Shown: positions 27,391 to 35,483 of the stretch, piece by piece
Layout: each line of letters begins with the position of its first letter
Numbering within the stretch: the first letter of the stretch is position 1
Origin: an uncultured Hoeflea sp.
GTDB taxonomy: Bacteria > Pseudomonadota > Alphaproteobacteria > Rhizobiales > Rhizobiaceae
Assembly: GCF_947501405.1 (NCBI RefSeq)
Contig: NZ_CANMVK010000002.1
Coordinates: 1 to 64,000, forward strand
Direction of reading: 5' to 3'
Length of the DNA stretch: 64,000 nucleotides
Notes under the pieces: generated by a model
Database searches by the model: none
What the model saw: the letters and a program-made list of their open reading frames with translations, nothing else
What the model was told of the DNA's origin: nothing
Position numbers and translations under genes: made by a program

Positions 27391-28296
27391 ATGTCCATCC
27401 GACCTGTCCGTCAGGAATCGCCCGCCATCCCCCATCTCGAGGGCGCCGGGGTGCATCTCAGCCGTGCTTTCGGTTTCGACGATCCGTCGCTCACTGATCC
27501 GTTCCTGCTGTTTGATGATTTCCGCAATGAGCGCCCGGAGAATTATCTCAAGGGCTTTCCTTGGCATCCCCACCGCGGCATCGAGACCATCACCTATGTG
27601 CTGGCCGGAACCGTCGAACACGGCGACAGCCTCGGCAATGCCGGAACGCTCGGTGCCGGCGATGTGCAGTGGATGACCGCCGGCCGGGGCATCATGCATC
27701 AGGAAATGCCGAAGGGCGACGAGGCCGGCCGCATGCACGGCTTTCAGCTCTGGGCCAATCTGCCATCGTCGATGAAGATGACAGAACCGCGCTACCAGGA
27801 TGTTTCGGCCTCCGACATCCCGGTCGAAGTGGATGATGACGGCACCGCCGCACGCATCATCTGCGGCGAGTTCTGGGGCAAGCGCGGTCCCGTGGACGGC
27901 ATTGCCGCCGAGCCGTCCTATGTCGATATCTCGGTGCCGCCGGGCAAGCGCAAGACCTTCAAGGTCGACGCCTACCGCTCGGCCTTCGCCTATATCTTTG
28001 CAGGCTCCGGCAGTTTCCGCGACGCTTCCAAACCCTTCGGTGTGCTGGTCGAAAAGGAGGTCGAGGGTGAGGAAATCCAGATCCGCGATCTGTCGGGCGA
28101 CCGCACCCTGGTGGTGTTTGACACCGGCGATGAAATCACCGTCCAGGCCGGTGAGCAAGGCATCCGTTTCCTGCTGGTTTCCGGCAAGCCGATCAAGGAG
28201 CCGGTGGCCTGGCACGGGCCGATCGTCATGAACACCCGCGCCGAACTGATCCAAGCCGTTACCGAACTGCAAAACGGCACCTTCATCAAGGCTTGA
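27391..28296 (+). CDS. pirin-family protein
   Basis: The 301-residue bicupin has the pirin N-terminal metal site (WHPHRGIETITYVLAG, EHGDSLG, then GIMHQEMP) and the C-terminal pirin domain. Bacterial pirins include quercetin 2,3-dioxygenases and regulators of metabolic enzymes; the role here is unknown. CAGGAG lies 6 nt before ATG 27391. It appears monocistronic, with a terminator immediately downstream. Confidence 0.9.
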   Translation: MSIRPVRQESPAIPHLEGAGVHLSRAFGFDDPSLTDPFLLFDDFRNERPENYLKGFPWHPHRGIETITYVLAGTVEHGDSLGNAGTLGAGDVQWMTAGRGIMHQEMPKGDEAGRMHGFQLWANLPSSMKMTEPRYQDVSASDIPVEVDDDGTAARIICGEFWGKRGPVDGIAAEPSYVDISVPPGKRKTFKVDAYRSAFAYIFAGSGSFRDASKPFGVLVEKEVEGEEIQIRDLSGDRTLVVFDTGDEITVQAGEQGIRFLLVSGKPIKEPVAWHGPIVMNTRAELIQAVTELQNGTFIKA

Positions 28297-28337
28297 GGTC
28301 CGCACACATCAGCGGGTACGCAAAGGCACTTGAGCAA

Positions 28338-28364
28338 GGCCAGGCATTCATGCCTGGTCTTTTT
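28338..28364 (+). terminator. rho-independent terminator after the pirin gene
   Basis: CCAGGCA / TGCCTGG with a 4-nt loop is followed by TCTTTTT. It lies about 40 bp past the pirin stop and just before the next promoter. Confidence 0.85.
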
Positions 28365-28369
28365 GCGGC

Positions 28370-28408
28370 TTGACAAGTTAGATATCGAACCATATATGGT
28401 AAGATATC
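28370..28408 (+). promoter_or_regulatory. promoter with two MarR-type operator palindromes
   Basis: TTGACA (28370-28375) and TATATG (28393-28398) are 17 bp apart. Two palindromic sites centred on GATATC (28381-28386 and 28403-28408), each inside a WWAGATATCGAA sequence, lie 22 bp apart, one in the spacer and one just past the -10. A MarR gene is in the same transcript, so autorepression is likely. Confidence 0.75.
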
Positions 28409-28426
28409 GAACTAAAGGAGAGCGCG

Positions 28427-29575
28427 ATGCAACGCAGGAATTTTCTCAAGATCATTGGCGGCGGCATTGTCGCTGCCGCAACTGCCGGCGCCGGCTTTGC
28501 GCTTACTCGCACGCCCGGAGACGCGCTGATGCCCTGGCAGATGGCCGGGGACAGCCAGTATGCCGATCCGCGGTTGCGTGCCCTGTCCTATGCCATCCTT
28601 GCCCCCAACCCGCACAACCGTCAGCCCTGGCAGGTCGCGCTCGAGAGTGACGACACGGTCCGGCTGCATGTCGATCTGGACCGGCTGCTGCCCCACACCG
28701 ATCCGTTCAGCCGCCAGATCACCATCGGGCTTGGCTGCTTTCTCGAATTGATGGCCATGGCGGCTGCGGGCACCGGCCACAAGGTCAAGTTCGATCTGTT
28801 CCCGGAGGGCGCGGATGCCGCGCGGCTGACCACGGCGCCCGTCGCCGTCGCCCGCTTCGTTGCAGATCCCGCGATCAAGCCAGATCCGCTGTTCGCCCAT
28901 GTCATGGCCCGGCGTTCCAACAAGGAACCCTTCGACACCTCTCGCCCGGTGCCCGACGCAGCGCTGGCTGCCGTTCTGGCGTCCGGCCGCTACGGCGGCG
29001 CACTCGGCGGGACCAATGCGCCGGATGAAGTCGAGGACTGGCGGCAGCTTACCGAAGAGGCTTTGCAGATCGAGATCGACACTCCGCGCACCTACAAGGA
29101 GAGCGTCGATCTGTTCCGAATCGGCAAGGCCGAGGTTAACGCCAATCCCGATGGAATCGATTTTTCCGGGCCGATGTTCGAGAGCCTCGCGCTGATCGGC
29201 CAGTTCAGCCGCGAGGTCGCGCTGGACCGCTCGTCGATGGGCTTTCAGCAGGGCCAGGCGGCGGTGATCGAAAACACCCGCACCGCAATGGCGTTTGCCT
29301 GGATGACCACCACCGGCAACAGCCGCGCCGACCAGATCGCCGCCGGCCGCGACTGGCTGCGCTGTAATCTTGCAGCGACGGGGCAAGGGCTTGGCTTTCA
29401 GCCGCTCAGCCAGGCGCTGCAGGAATATCCCGAGATGGATGCGATTTACCGCGATGTGCACACCATGCTTGCGCCGGAGGGCGGCACGGTTCAAATGCTG
29501 GTTCGCCTCGGCTATGGTCCCGAGATCGCGGTCAGCCCGCGCTGGCCACTGGAGGCCAAACTGATGGAGGCGTAA
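28427..29575 (+). CDS. Tat-exported nitroreductase-like flavoprotein
   Basis: The 382-residue protein begins with a twin-arginine signal (QRRNFLKIIGGG followed by a hydrophobic run to about residue 26), so it should be exported folded with its cofactor. The rest resembles the Acg/nitroreductase-like family: SYAILAPNPHNRQPW near residue 60 is a typical FMN-contact segment, and SNKEPFDTS follows later. The substrate is unknown. AAAGGAGA precedes the ATG. A MarR gene follows 6 bp downstream in what looks like an autoregulated operon. Confidence 0.82.
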   Translation: MQRRNFLKIIGGGIVAAATAGAGFALTRTPGDALMPWQMAGDSQYADPRLRALSYAILAPNPHNRQPWQVALESDDTVRLHVDLDRLLPHTDPFSRQITIGLGCFLELMAMAAAGTGHKVKFDLFPEGADAARLTTAPVAVARFVADPAIKPDPLFAHVMARRSNKEPFDTSRPVPDAALAAVLASGRYGGALGGTNAPDEVEDWRQLTEEALQIEIDTPRTYKESVDLFRIGKAEVNANPDGIDFSGPMFESLALIGQFSREVALDRSSMGFQQGQAAVIENTRTAMAFAWMTTTGNSRADQIAAGRDWLRCNLAATGQGLGFQPLSQALQEYPEMDAIYRDVHTMLAPEGGTVQMLVRLGYGPEIAVSPRWPLEAKLMEA

Positions 29576-29581
29576 CCGCTG

Positions 29582-30052
29582 ATGACTGCCGATCCTGATT
29601 CAGGCGCGAGACAGAACCCGCACGAGGTCTTCGCCTTTTTCAACGAGATCGGCATCATCGCGCAACTGTCCCAGGCGCTGCTCGCAAAAGTGCTGCCCGA
29701 GGGGGTTCATCCCTCGCATTTTTCCATCGTCAACCATCTCGCCCGGCTTGGCGATGGCAAGCCGCCGGTCCGCATCGCCTCCGCCATGCAGGTCACCAAG
29801 GCCACCATGACCCATTCCCTGCAGGTGCTCAAAACCCGCGGGCTGATCGAAATCCGGCCAAGCCCGGATGATGCCCGCTCCAAACTGGTTTTTCTCACGG
29901 ATGCCGGCCGCAACTTTCAGCAAGAGGCGATCACCGGCGTGGTGGCGGCCTTCGGACGGGTTTTGAGCGATCAGGATGTGGCGGTGATGCGCGATGTCAT
30001 GCCGGGGCTGGTCGCCATCCGCAAGCTGCTCGACGACAACCGGCATCCCTGA
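29582..30052 (+). CDS. MarR-family transcriptional regulator
   Basis: The 156-residue winged-helix repressor has the recognition region RIASAMQVTKATMTHSLQVL and the wing IEIRPSPDDARSKLVFLT typical of MarR. Six bases separate it from the nitroreductase-like gene, so it is cotranscribed and probably represses the operon through the GATATC sites upstream. It is convergent with the YdcZ-like gene. Confidence 0.9.
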   Translation: MTADPDSGARQNPHEVFAFFNEIGIIAQLSQALLAKVLPEGVHPSHFSIVNHLARLGDGKPPVRIASAMQVTKATMTHSLQVLKTRGLIEIRPSPDDARSKLVFLTDAGRNFQQEAITGVVAAFGRVLSDQDVAVMRDVMPGLVAIRKLLDDNRHP

Positions 30053-30058
30053 TGGCCT

Positions 30059-30514
30059 TCAGCCCCGGCTGATGGTCACGAACACCCCGGCCAGGATCAG
30101 CCCGATCCCGGCCACGGCCTGAAGCGACACCGGGCGACGCGGCAGGCCGAACCAGCCAAAATGATCGAAGGTTACCGCGCCCGCCATATTGCCCAGAATC
30201 ACCAGCATCAGGAACAGCGTGACGCCGAGCGCCGGCACCGCCTGCATCGAAATCATCACCTGGTAGGCGCCAAACAGCCCGCCAAGCCACACCCACCAGG
30301 GCAGCGCGAAAACCTGCTTCATCTCCGGCAGCCGCGCCTGGCCGATGAGCAGACCAGCACCCAGCACCAGCGCCGCAGTGGCAAAGGCCAGAAAGGCGGC
30401 CACCAGCGAACCGGTGGAGAGCCCGGCGGCCATCCGGGCATAGATCGGCCCCTGGGCCGCCACCAGCACCCCGCCCAGCGCCACGGCGAATACGAGCAGC
30501 AGCGACAGCGCCAT
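30059..30514 (-). CDS. YdcZ/DUF606-type small DMT transporter
   Basis: The 151-residue hydrophobic protein has about five membrane segments and the DMT_YdcZ pattern (GPIYARMAAGLSTGSLVAAF; WVWLGGLFGAYQVM). Half-size DMT proteins of this type probably act as dimers; the substrate is unknown. ATG 30514 has GAGG upstream and follows the GNAT stop; a GTG at 30526 would overlap it. It is the last gene of an XRE-GNAT-YdcZ group. Confidence 0.82.
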   Translation of the reverse strand: MALSLLLVFAVALGGVLVAAQGPIYARMAAGLSTGSLVAAFLAFATAALVLGAGLLIGQARLPEMKQVFALPWWVWLGGLFGAYQVMISMQAVPALGVTLFLMLVILGNMAGAVTFDHFGWFGLPRRPVSLQAVAGIGLILAGVFVTISRG

Positions 30515-30522
30515 GCCCGACC

Positions 30523-31050
30523 TCACAGCGTCTTGTACATGTAGGTGGTGGCGTGCATCCGCTGGCCGTCGGGGTCGAGCGCATATCCGGGGATCACACC
30601 GGCTTCGATGAACCCTGCCGCCCGGTAGAGCGGCTCGGCCACGTCGCCGGTCCTGGTGTCGAGCGTGATCAGGCTCTTGCCTGCGCGCTGCGCCTCCTCG
30701 TCCACCGCCGCCATCAGCGCCCGGCCCACGCCCTTGCGCCGGGCTGAGGGCCGCACCATCATCTTCGCCACCTCCGCGCGGTGCGGCTGGTTGAGCGGCA
30801 GCCCGACGATCAGCTGAACGCTGCCCGCCGGCTGGTCACCGAGCCAGGCCATGATCAATTTGCGGTGGCCTGCGCGCAGCTCGGCATAAACCTGGCCCTC
30901 GAAAAACGCCCGTCCGTTGGCTGCGGTGAACGGCAGCATGAAGCCGATGGCCGCCCCGTCATTCACGGTTTCCGCCATGATCTCGGCAAGCGCCGCGGTG
31001 TGCGGGCCGAGCGCCTCGCCGGTCAGCGATTGAATCCGGATGTTTGTCAT
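30523..31050 (-). CDS. GNAT-family N-acetyltransferase
   Basis: The 175-residue protein has the acetyl-CoA loop VRPSARRKGVGRALMAAV and the GNAT ending YRAAGFIEAGVIPGY. ATG 31050 (MTNIRIQSLTGEALGPH) is used; the open frame extends upstream but the extension has no conserved features and overlaps the regulator gene. It lies 8 bp after the XRE-cupin gene. It may modify a compound that the regulator senses and that the YdcZ transporter exports; this is inference. Confidence 0.85.
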   Translation of the reverse strand: MTNIRIQSLTGEALGPHTAALAEIMAETVNDGAAIGFMLPFTAANGRAFFEGQVYAELRAGHRKLIMAWLGDQPAGSVQLIVGLPLNQPHRAEVAKMMVRPSARRKGVGRALMAAVDEEAQRAGKSLITLDTRTGDVAEPLYRAAGFIEAGVIPGYALDPDGQRMHATTYMYKTL

Positions 31051-31058
31051 GGGGTCCC

Positions 31059-31619
31059 TCACACAAGCACCATCAGATAGGTGGCCGGGTCGACGCCAGT
31101 CTGAAACCGCGACGGCCCGTAGAGCTGGTAACGCAGGCAATCGCCCGCCTGAAGTGGATGCATCTCGTCTCCCAGCGTCACCGTGAGCGCGCCCTCGAGC
31201 ATCACCAGATGATGCTCGTGCCCGGGTCGGGAAGGTCCCGCATAGGCGATGATCTGGTAGGGTTCGAGCGTGCAGCGGATCACTTCCGCTGAAAGCCCGC
31301 CGCTTGGCGGCGACACCACCCGGCGGGCGAATCCGTTTTCCGGGTCTTGCCATTCGCTCTGCTCGCCGTGGCGCACAAGCGGCTGAAACGGCACTTCGAC
31401 CGGCGCCAGCAATTGCGAGATCGTCATGTGGTAGGCCGCGGAGAGCGCACTTAGCGTATCCGCTGTCGGGCTGACATCGCCATTCTCGATGCGCGACAGC
31501 GTTGAACGGCTGACCCCGCTGAGATCAGCCAGTTCCTGGAGCGGCAAGCCGCGCTCAAGTCTAAGCTGCTTGAGTCGGTCTGCCAGTCTCTCATTGAGCT
31601 TCGCCATCTGTTTTTCCAT
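31059..31619 (-). CDS. XRE-family regulator with C-terminal cupin domain
   Basis: The 186-residue protein combines an N-terminal helix-turn-helix (RLKQLRLERGLPLQELADLS, SRSTLSRIENGDVSPTADTL) with a C-terminal cupin sensor (PGHEHHLVMLEGALTVTLG). Such proteins regulate adjacent metabolic or resistance genes. An alternative start is ATG 31607, with GGAAA upstream. CCATTATT occurs twice, at 31617 and 31636, in the start region and could be a regulator site. It heads the group with GNAT and YdcZ-like genes. Confidence 0.88.
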   Translation of the reverse strand: MEKQMAKLNERLADRLKQLRLERGLPLQELADLSGVSRSTLSRIENGDVSPTADTLSALSAAYHMTISQLLAPVEVPFQPLVRHGEQSEWQDPENGFARRVVSPPSGGLSAEVIRCTLEPYQIIAYAGPSRPGHEHHLVMLEGALTVTLGDEMHPLQAGDCLRYQLYGPSRFQTGVDPATYLMVLV

Positions 31620-31737
31620 TATTTGAGAAAAAATCCCATTATTGGATTTCAGAGATCGATAGGCAAGTCAAGGGTAGATGGATGCCCGAGCGTGCCACAA
31701 TGTCAGGATCGGCAGGTGTCGGAGCAGACTCTTATCT

Positions 31738-32802
31738 CTACTCTGAAGGCTCCGGAGTCAGCGCCGCCTGAAGGAACGCGATCGCGGCATCGAGGTCATG
31801 CATCAATTCCTCCGGTTGACGGCCGGGAAGACGCTGTGTTTTTGCGAAAACGAAGCTCTTTCTGTCAATCGGCCGCCATGAAGAGCATTGATGCGAGTTA
31901 TTGTAGGTTTCCTCGATGCACACGAAGCCGTCGGTCAAATCGCCACCGGCAGTCACATCTGATCGTCTTTTTGAGTGCCAGGCTTGAGTGTTAGACACCA
32001 TTCGATCCGGAGTTTCGGCAACTACAACCGATCGGATGTTTTCAAGCAGGGGTGGCGAATAACCTGGACAGGGGGACATGGTCTGCCCTTGATCCGTGAC
32101 GCAGGTTGCATTCAGAAAAGCTGCGACACGTGTCAAGCTGAGCTTCAGTTCAACGACATGCAGCGGTTTCTCCCCATTTGCTGTTGCAGTGCAGATCCAC
32201 TTCACGTCTTCCTTGTCGCGCGTAAGCTCGGAATAGGCGGTGTAGTATGGAAAGTTGCGATCGGGTTGTTCTTCAACTTTAACCCAGGCATGAAATTCCC
32301 GCGGTACGAAGTAAGAAGTCTCCCCCACCACGAAGGTAACGCCGTCAGTCGAACATGCGGCGAGCGGGACATTCTGCATGTCATAGGAAACTGTTGCAGC
32401 AGTAATTGCCGGAGAAATTGCCGCAAGTATGGACAGGGTTCGTGATAGGTAACGTGGCAATGCAAGGGTGAATCGTTGCGCGAGAAATTTGGCGGCGATT
32501 CGCGTCAGCAGGACCCAGATACCGGCGGCGACCAGAGTTGCCGCTAGGGCGAAAATGGCAAACAGTTCTCCAACGCCGGCATATTCATAGTCACCGACAT
32601 TCGCAAAAAGCCAGATTGCGTAGCCCATCAACCCCAGAAGTGGAACGAAGGCCAGCAACTTGTTTCCACTTGCAGCAAGGAACAGAAGCGCGCATCCGGC
32701 AAAAAAGACACTGCTATTTGAAACAAAGTAAAACTGATCGCTGATGGACCAGATAGATGGCCCTCCAACATCATCGTAGATGTATGCACGGAATGGCCAC
32801 AT
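31738..32802 (-). CDS. unrecognised membrane protein
   Basis: The 354-residue product is not recognised. ATG 32802 with AAAGGA 7 nt upstream is better than the TTG at 32928. N-terminal hydrophobic segments occur at about residues 30-45 (SSVFFAGCALLFLAAS), 47-65 (LLAFVPLLGLMGYAIWLFA), 75-98 (LFAIFALAATLVAAGIWVLL) and about 120-135. A C-terminal domain of about 200 residues follows, probably extracytoplasmic, with several cysteines (ICTATANG, CVTDQGQTMSPCPG, CIEETYNNSHQC). Local base composition is lower in GC than neighbours, suggesting transfer. It is flanked by the XRE group and the decayed usp fragment. Confidence 0.65.
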   Translation of the reverse strand: MWPFRAYIYDDVGGPSIWSISDQFYFVSNSSVFFAGCALLFLAASGNKLLAFVPLLGLMGYAIWLFANVGDYEYAGVGELFAIFALAATLVAAGIWVLLTRIAAKFLAQRFTLALPRYLSRTLSILAAISPAITAATVSYDMQNVPLAACSTDGVTFVVGETSYFVPREFHAWVKVEEQPDRNFPYYTAYSELTRDKEDVKWICTATANGEKPLHVVELKLSLTRVAAFLNATCVTDQGQTMSPCPGYSPPLLENIRSVVVAETPDRMVSNTQAWHSKRRSDVTAGGDLTDGFVCIEETYNNSHQCSSWRPIDRKSFVFAKTQRLPGRQPEELMHDLDAAIAFLQAALTPEPSE

Positions 32803-32974
32803 TGCTGTTCCTTTCACGGCTGTCTCGAAGGCACCGAAATGTAGCCATGGATTGTGGTATTGCGGTGGAACGGGGAAGTCAATTTCAGCCAGAACGCGAA
32901 CTTGGACGAACCGCCCGATGCGGGACAATCATCTCTTTCCAGCCGTACCGTGCTGAAATTCAACACTGAATTCA

Positions 32975-33110
32975 GTCCATTCGCAAGTCAAAGCAAGCAC
33001 GCTCCACCTGTGTGACAACCAACGCAAAGGAGGAACCGGATGCGTGCACACAAGAGCGTGTTTCCGCTGCACTGGATCAGGCCCATTGCAACGGCGCCTC
33101 CAAAACGGAT
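32975..33110 (+). pseudogene. decayed copy of the universal stress protein 5' region
   Basis: Sequence from gtccatt through CCACCTGTGTGA, GGAGGAACCGG and GCACTGGATCAGGC matches in order the upstream and first codons of the intact usp gene (34900-35020). Small indels break the frame. The FNR-like box upstream has lost its left half (ATTCGCAAGTCAA). Only the promoter, leader and about 20 codons remain before the permease gene begins. Confidence 0.75.
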
Positions 33111-33143
33111 GAATGTGCGCGCCGCCCAAAATTCTCGCTCGGC

Positions 33144-34178
33144 TCACATCACCATCTGAAACAACACTCCGGACACGATCGCGCCGCCGACGCCGAGTCC
33201 GATATAGGCGGCGAACACCGATGGCTTGACCAGCGACCAGACCGCTGCCATTGCCGGGATCGAGCTCACCGCACCGGAAATCATGAAGGCCATTGCTGCG
33301 CCTGCGCTCATGCCCTGCTCCATCAGGCCGGCCAGCAGCGGCGGCGCGACATAGGAGTTGAGGTAAGCGGGCATGCCTACAAGTGCGGCGATCCCGATCG
33401 GGACCACGCCCTCGCCGCCCACCAGTCCGGCAATCACGCTCGCCGGCACATAGGTGACCAGCAGCGCTTCCAGCACATAAGCCAGCGACAGCCATTTGAT
33501 GAGAAACACGCCGTTGCCGAGAAGCTCGCGGCCGAATGTGGCGCGGCGGTCGCCGTCGCTCCAGAACCGCCAAACCGGCTTGCCCGAAAACGGGTCCGGG
33601 CCGCATCCGCAGCGCTTGGTCTGAATCGCCTTGAGCGGTGTGGCGAACCATCCCGCACCCAGCATCGCCTTGACCGCAAAGCCGCCAAACAAGCCGAGCG
33701 CCACTGCAGACACCGCCTTGCCGATGGCGAAGGGCCAGCCCAGCGCTGCAGCCGTGATCAATAGCGTCGGCGGATCGATCAGCGGCGAGGACAGCCAGAA
33801 CGCCATCACCGCGGAGATTGGCGCGCCCAGCGCCAGCAACCCGGCGATGAACGGGATCACCTCGCAGGAGCAGAATGGCGCCAGGCCGCCAAACAGCGCC
33901 GCCATCACAATCATCCTGGTTTCCCGGCCCTTGAACGCTTCGGCGATCGACGATTCGGCTCCGGCTGCCTTCAGGCCCGCGATCAGCAACACCGCAAAGG
34001 CGATGTAGGGCAGGGTGCCCAGCAGCGCCGTGATCGCAAACCGCACGATGTCAGGGAACTCTCCCGGATCGATGAGCGCCGTGAGCGCAAGAATGCCAAG
34101 GATCACGGCCCAGGGTGTTTTCAACCACGCTTTGAGATCTTCGCCGCTCGGCCGGCTGGTGGTGGCGGTCACGCTCAT
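33144..34178 (-). CDS. ArsP/DUF318-family permease
   Basis: The 344-residue membrane protein has about eight to ten hydrophobic segments and the conserved FGGLAPFCSCEVIPFIAGLL motif with paired cysteines. A second motif lies near SYVAPPLLAGLM, and a cytoplasmic Cys cluster CGCGPD is in the middle. Members include ArsP, which exports trivalent organoarsenicals; others are of unknown function. It overlaps the upstream ArsR gene by 4 bp, so arsenic- or metal-controlled expression is likely. Confidence 0.85.
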   Translation of the reverse strand: MSVTATTSRPSGEDLKAWLKTPWAVILGILALTALIDPGEFPDIVRFAITALLGTLPYIAFAVLLIAGLKAAGAESSIAEAFKGRETRMIVMAALFGGLAPFCSCEVIPFIAGLLALGAPISAVMAFWLSSPLIDPPTLLITAAALGWPFAIGKAVSAVALGLFGGFAVKAMLGAGWFATPLKAIQTKRCGCGPDPFSGKPVWRFWSDGDRRATFGRELLGNGVFLIKWLSLAYVLEALLVTYVPASVIAGLVGGEGVVPIGIAALVGMPAYLNSYVAPPLLAGLMEQGMSAGAAMAFMISGAVSSIPAMAAVWSLVKPSVFAAYIGLGVGGAIVSGVLFQMVM

Positions 34179-34474
34179 GGTCTGTCCTCCGCATCAATGC
34201 AGCAATGTTCCAGGATGAAGGCCGCAAGCGCCGACAAATGCGCGAAGTTTGCGGTGTTGAAGATGGAGCGGCCGTCTTTTTCCTGGAGGATCAGCCCGGC
34301 GGCGCTGAGGAACTTGAGGTGATGCGCCAGCGTTGAGGCCGGAATGCCCGTCCGCTCCTGAATGTCGCCGACCCGCAACCCGCTATCGCCCGCGCGCACC
34401 AGCGTCTGCACCACTTCAAGCCGGGATTCGGAGCCCATCGCGGCAAACCCTTGCGCCGCCTCTGTGATATCCAT
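34175..34474 (-). CDS. ArsR-family transcriptional repressor
   Basis: The 99-residue winged helix (VGDIQERTGIPASTLAHHLK, then the wing LILQEKDGRSIFNTANF) is ArsR-like. Near its end it has HCCIDAED, a Cys pair that could bind arsenite or another thiophilic metal, instead of the usual CVC motif in the recognition helix. It is translationally coupled to the permease (ATGA overlap). Confidence 0.88.
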   Translation of the reverse strand: MDITEAAQGFAAMGSESRLEVVQTLVRAGDSGLRVGDIQERTGIPASTLAHHLKFLSAAGLILQEKDGRSIFNTANFAHLSALAAFILEHCCIDAEDRP

Positions 34475-34490
34475 GTCATCGCACCATTCT

Positions 34491-34512
34491 ATTATTCGAT
34501 AAAACTAGTAAT
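34491..34512. promoter_or_regulatory. AT-rich imperfect dyad upstream of arsR
   Basis: ATTATTCG and CTAGTAAT form an 8-bp inverted repeat with two mismatches and a 6-bp spacer, 17 bp ahead of the ArsR start. AT-rich dyads in this place are typical ArsR operators. The sequence has not been compared with a family consensus. Confidence 0.45.
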
Positions 34513-34514
34513 AT

Positions 34515-34904
34515 AGAAATATTGTTGTGAGTCAATCTCCCTCCGCGGACCGGTTTTCGCATCTGGACGCGGGGCTGGCGACATTGAGGAAGCCGTGGAC
34601 GTCAGCGTGCGTGCGCCCCGAGCGAGACCGGGGGCCTTCCGGGGTACGGCGACAAATCTGTGCCAGCTTGACGCTCACCGCCAAGCTGGCGACGGGATCT
34701 ACCGAAAGGCCCCCAACCTCACCATCGATGATGTCTTCGGCGCATTCTCCGCTGACGGGCGCTACCGCCACCTTCAATCCCGTCTGGATCGCAACGTTGA
34801 AATCCGGTCCGGTGGAGCTCGATCTAGAGATTTTGGCCCGCGCCAATCCAAAGCTTTCGCCGCGCCACGTCCGGTTCGCCGGCTTCCGGCCCGTGCAAGC
34901 TGTC
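34515..34904. other. 390-bp stretch with no supported gene
   Basis: The stretch is open in more than one frame on both strands (for example 34527-34910 plus), but none of the translations carries a motif that I recognise or a good ribosome binding site. It could be decayed coding DNA between the ArsR operon and usp. Confidence 0.4.
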
Positions 34905-34918
34905 CATTGACGCAAGTC
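34905..34918 (+). promoter_or_regulatory. FNR/FixK-type box upstream of usp
   Basis: TTGACGCAAGTCAA matches the CRP/FNR-family dyad TTGA-N6-TCAA. Its centre is about 59 nt before the usp ATG, a position compatible with class II activation. Universal stress protein genes are common FNR/FixK targets under low oxygen. Confidence 0.7.
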
Positions 34919-34970
34919 AAAACAACTGCGCCCCACCTGTGTGAGAATTGCCGCATAGGAGGAACCGGCC

Positions 34971-35378
34971 ATGTACAAAAATATTCTCGTCGCCGTCGCA
35001 CTGGATCAGGCACACAATAGCGCCGCCGCTTTTGAGGTTGCCCGCGCTCTCGCGGCCGAAGGCGCGTCGATCACCGCGTTGCATGTTCTGGAAGAAATCC
35101 CTGCCTATGTGGCTCATTATGTTCCGGTGGAGCATGCCGGCAGCCGCCGTTCGGAAGCCGAAGCCGGGCTGAAGGCGGAGCTTGGCGGTGTTGCTGATGT
35201 CAAGCCGGTGGTTATGACCGGACATGCGGGCCCAACGATTGTCAGCTACGCCAAGGAGCATGGCGTCGACTGCATCGTCATCGCCTCCCACCGCCCCGGT
35301 CTGCAGGATTACTTTCTCGGTTCCACCGCAGGTCGCGTCGTCCGCCACGCGCCCTGTGCCGTCCACGTGACCCGCTAG
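34971..35378 (+). CDS. universal stress protein UspA family
   Basis: The 135-residue UspA-fold protein starts MYKNILVAVALDQ, with Ala/Glu-rich helices, and ends with the ATP-loop-like region GSTAGRVVRHAPCAVHVTR (GxxxGxxVR), as in nucleotide-binding Usp. It probably binds ATP in the cytoplasm. AGGAGGAACC precedes the ATG. An FNR/FixK-like box upstream points to low-oxygen induction. A decayed copy of its 5' end lies about 2 kb upstream. Confidence 0.9.
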   Translation: MYKNILVAVALDQAHNSAAAFEVARALAAEGASITALHVLEEIPAYVAHYVPVEHAGSRRSEAEAGLKAELGGVADVKPVVMTGHAGPTIVSYAKEHGVDCIVIASHRPGLQDYFLGSTAGRVVRHAPCAVHVTR

Positions 35379-35483
35379 GCGCCAGCGCTGCGGCACTCTC
35401 GCCGTTTCGTCAGGCTGGCTTAAACTCCCTCTGAGAAGGATTTCGTGCGCCGGTTTTAGCACACGTGAACGCCAGGCCTGCAC

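Noticed and set aside
34527-34978. ORFs on both strands between arsR and usp
   Set aside because: Neither translation is recognised, and they overlap the FNR box and each other; treated as non-coding or decayed DNA.
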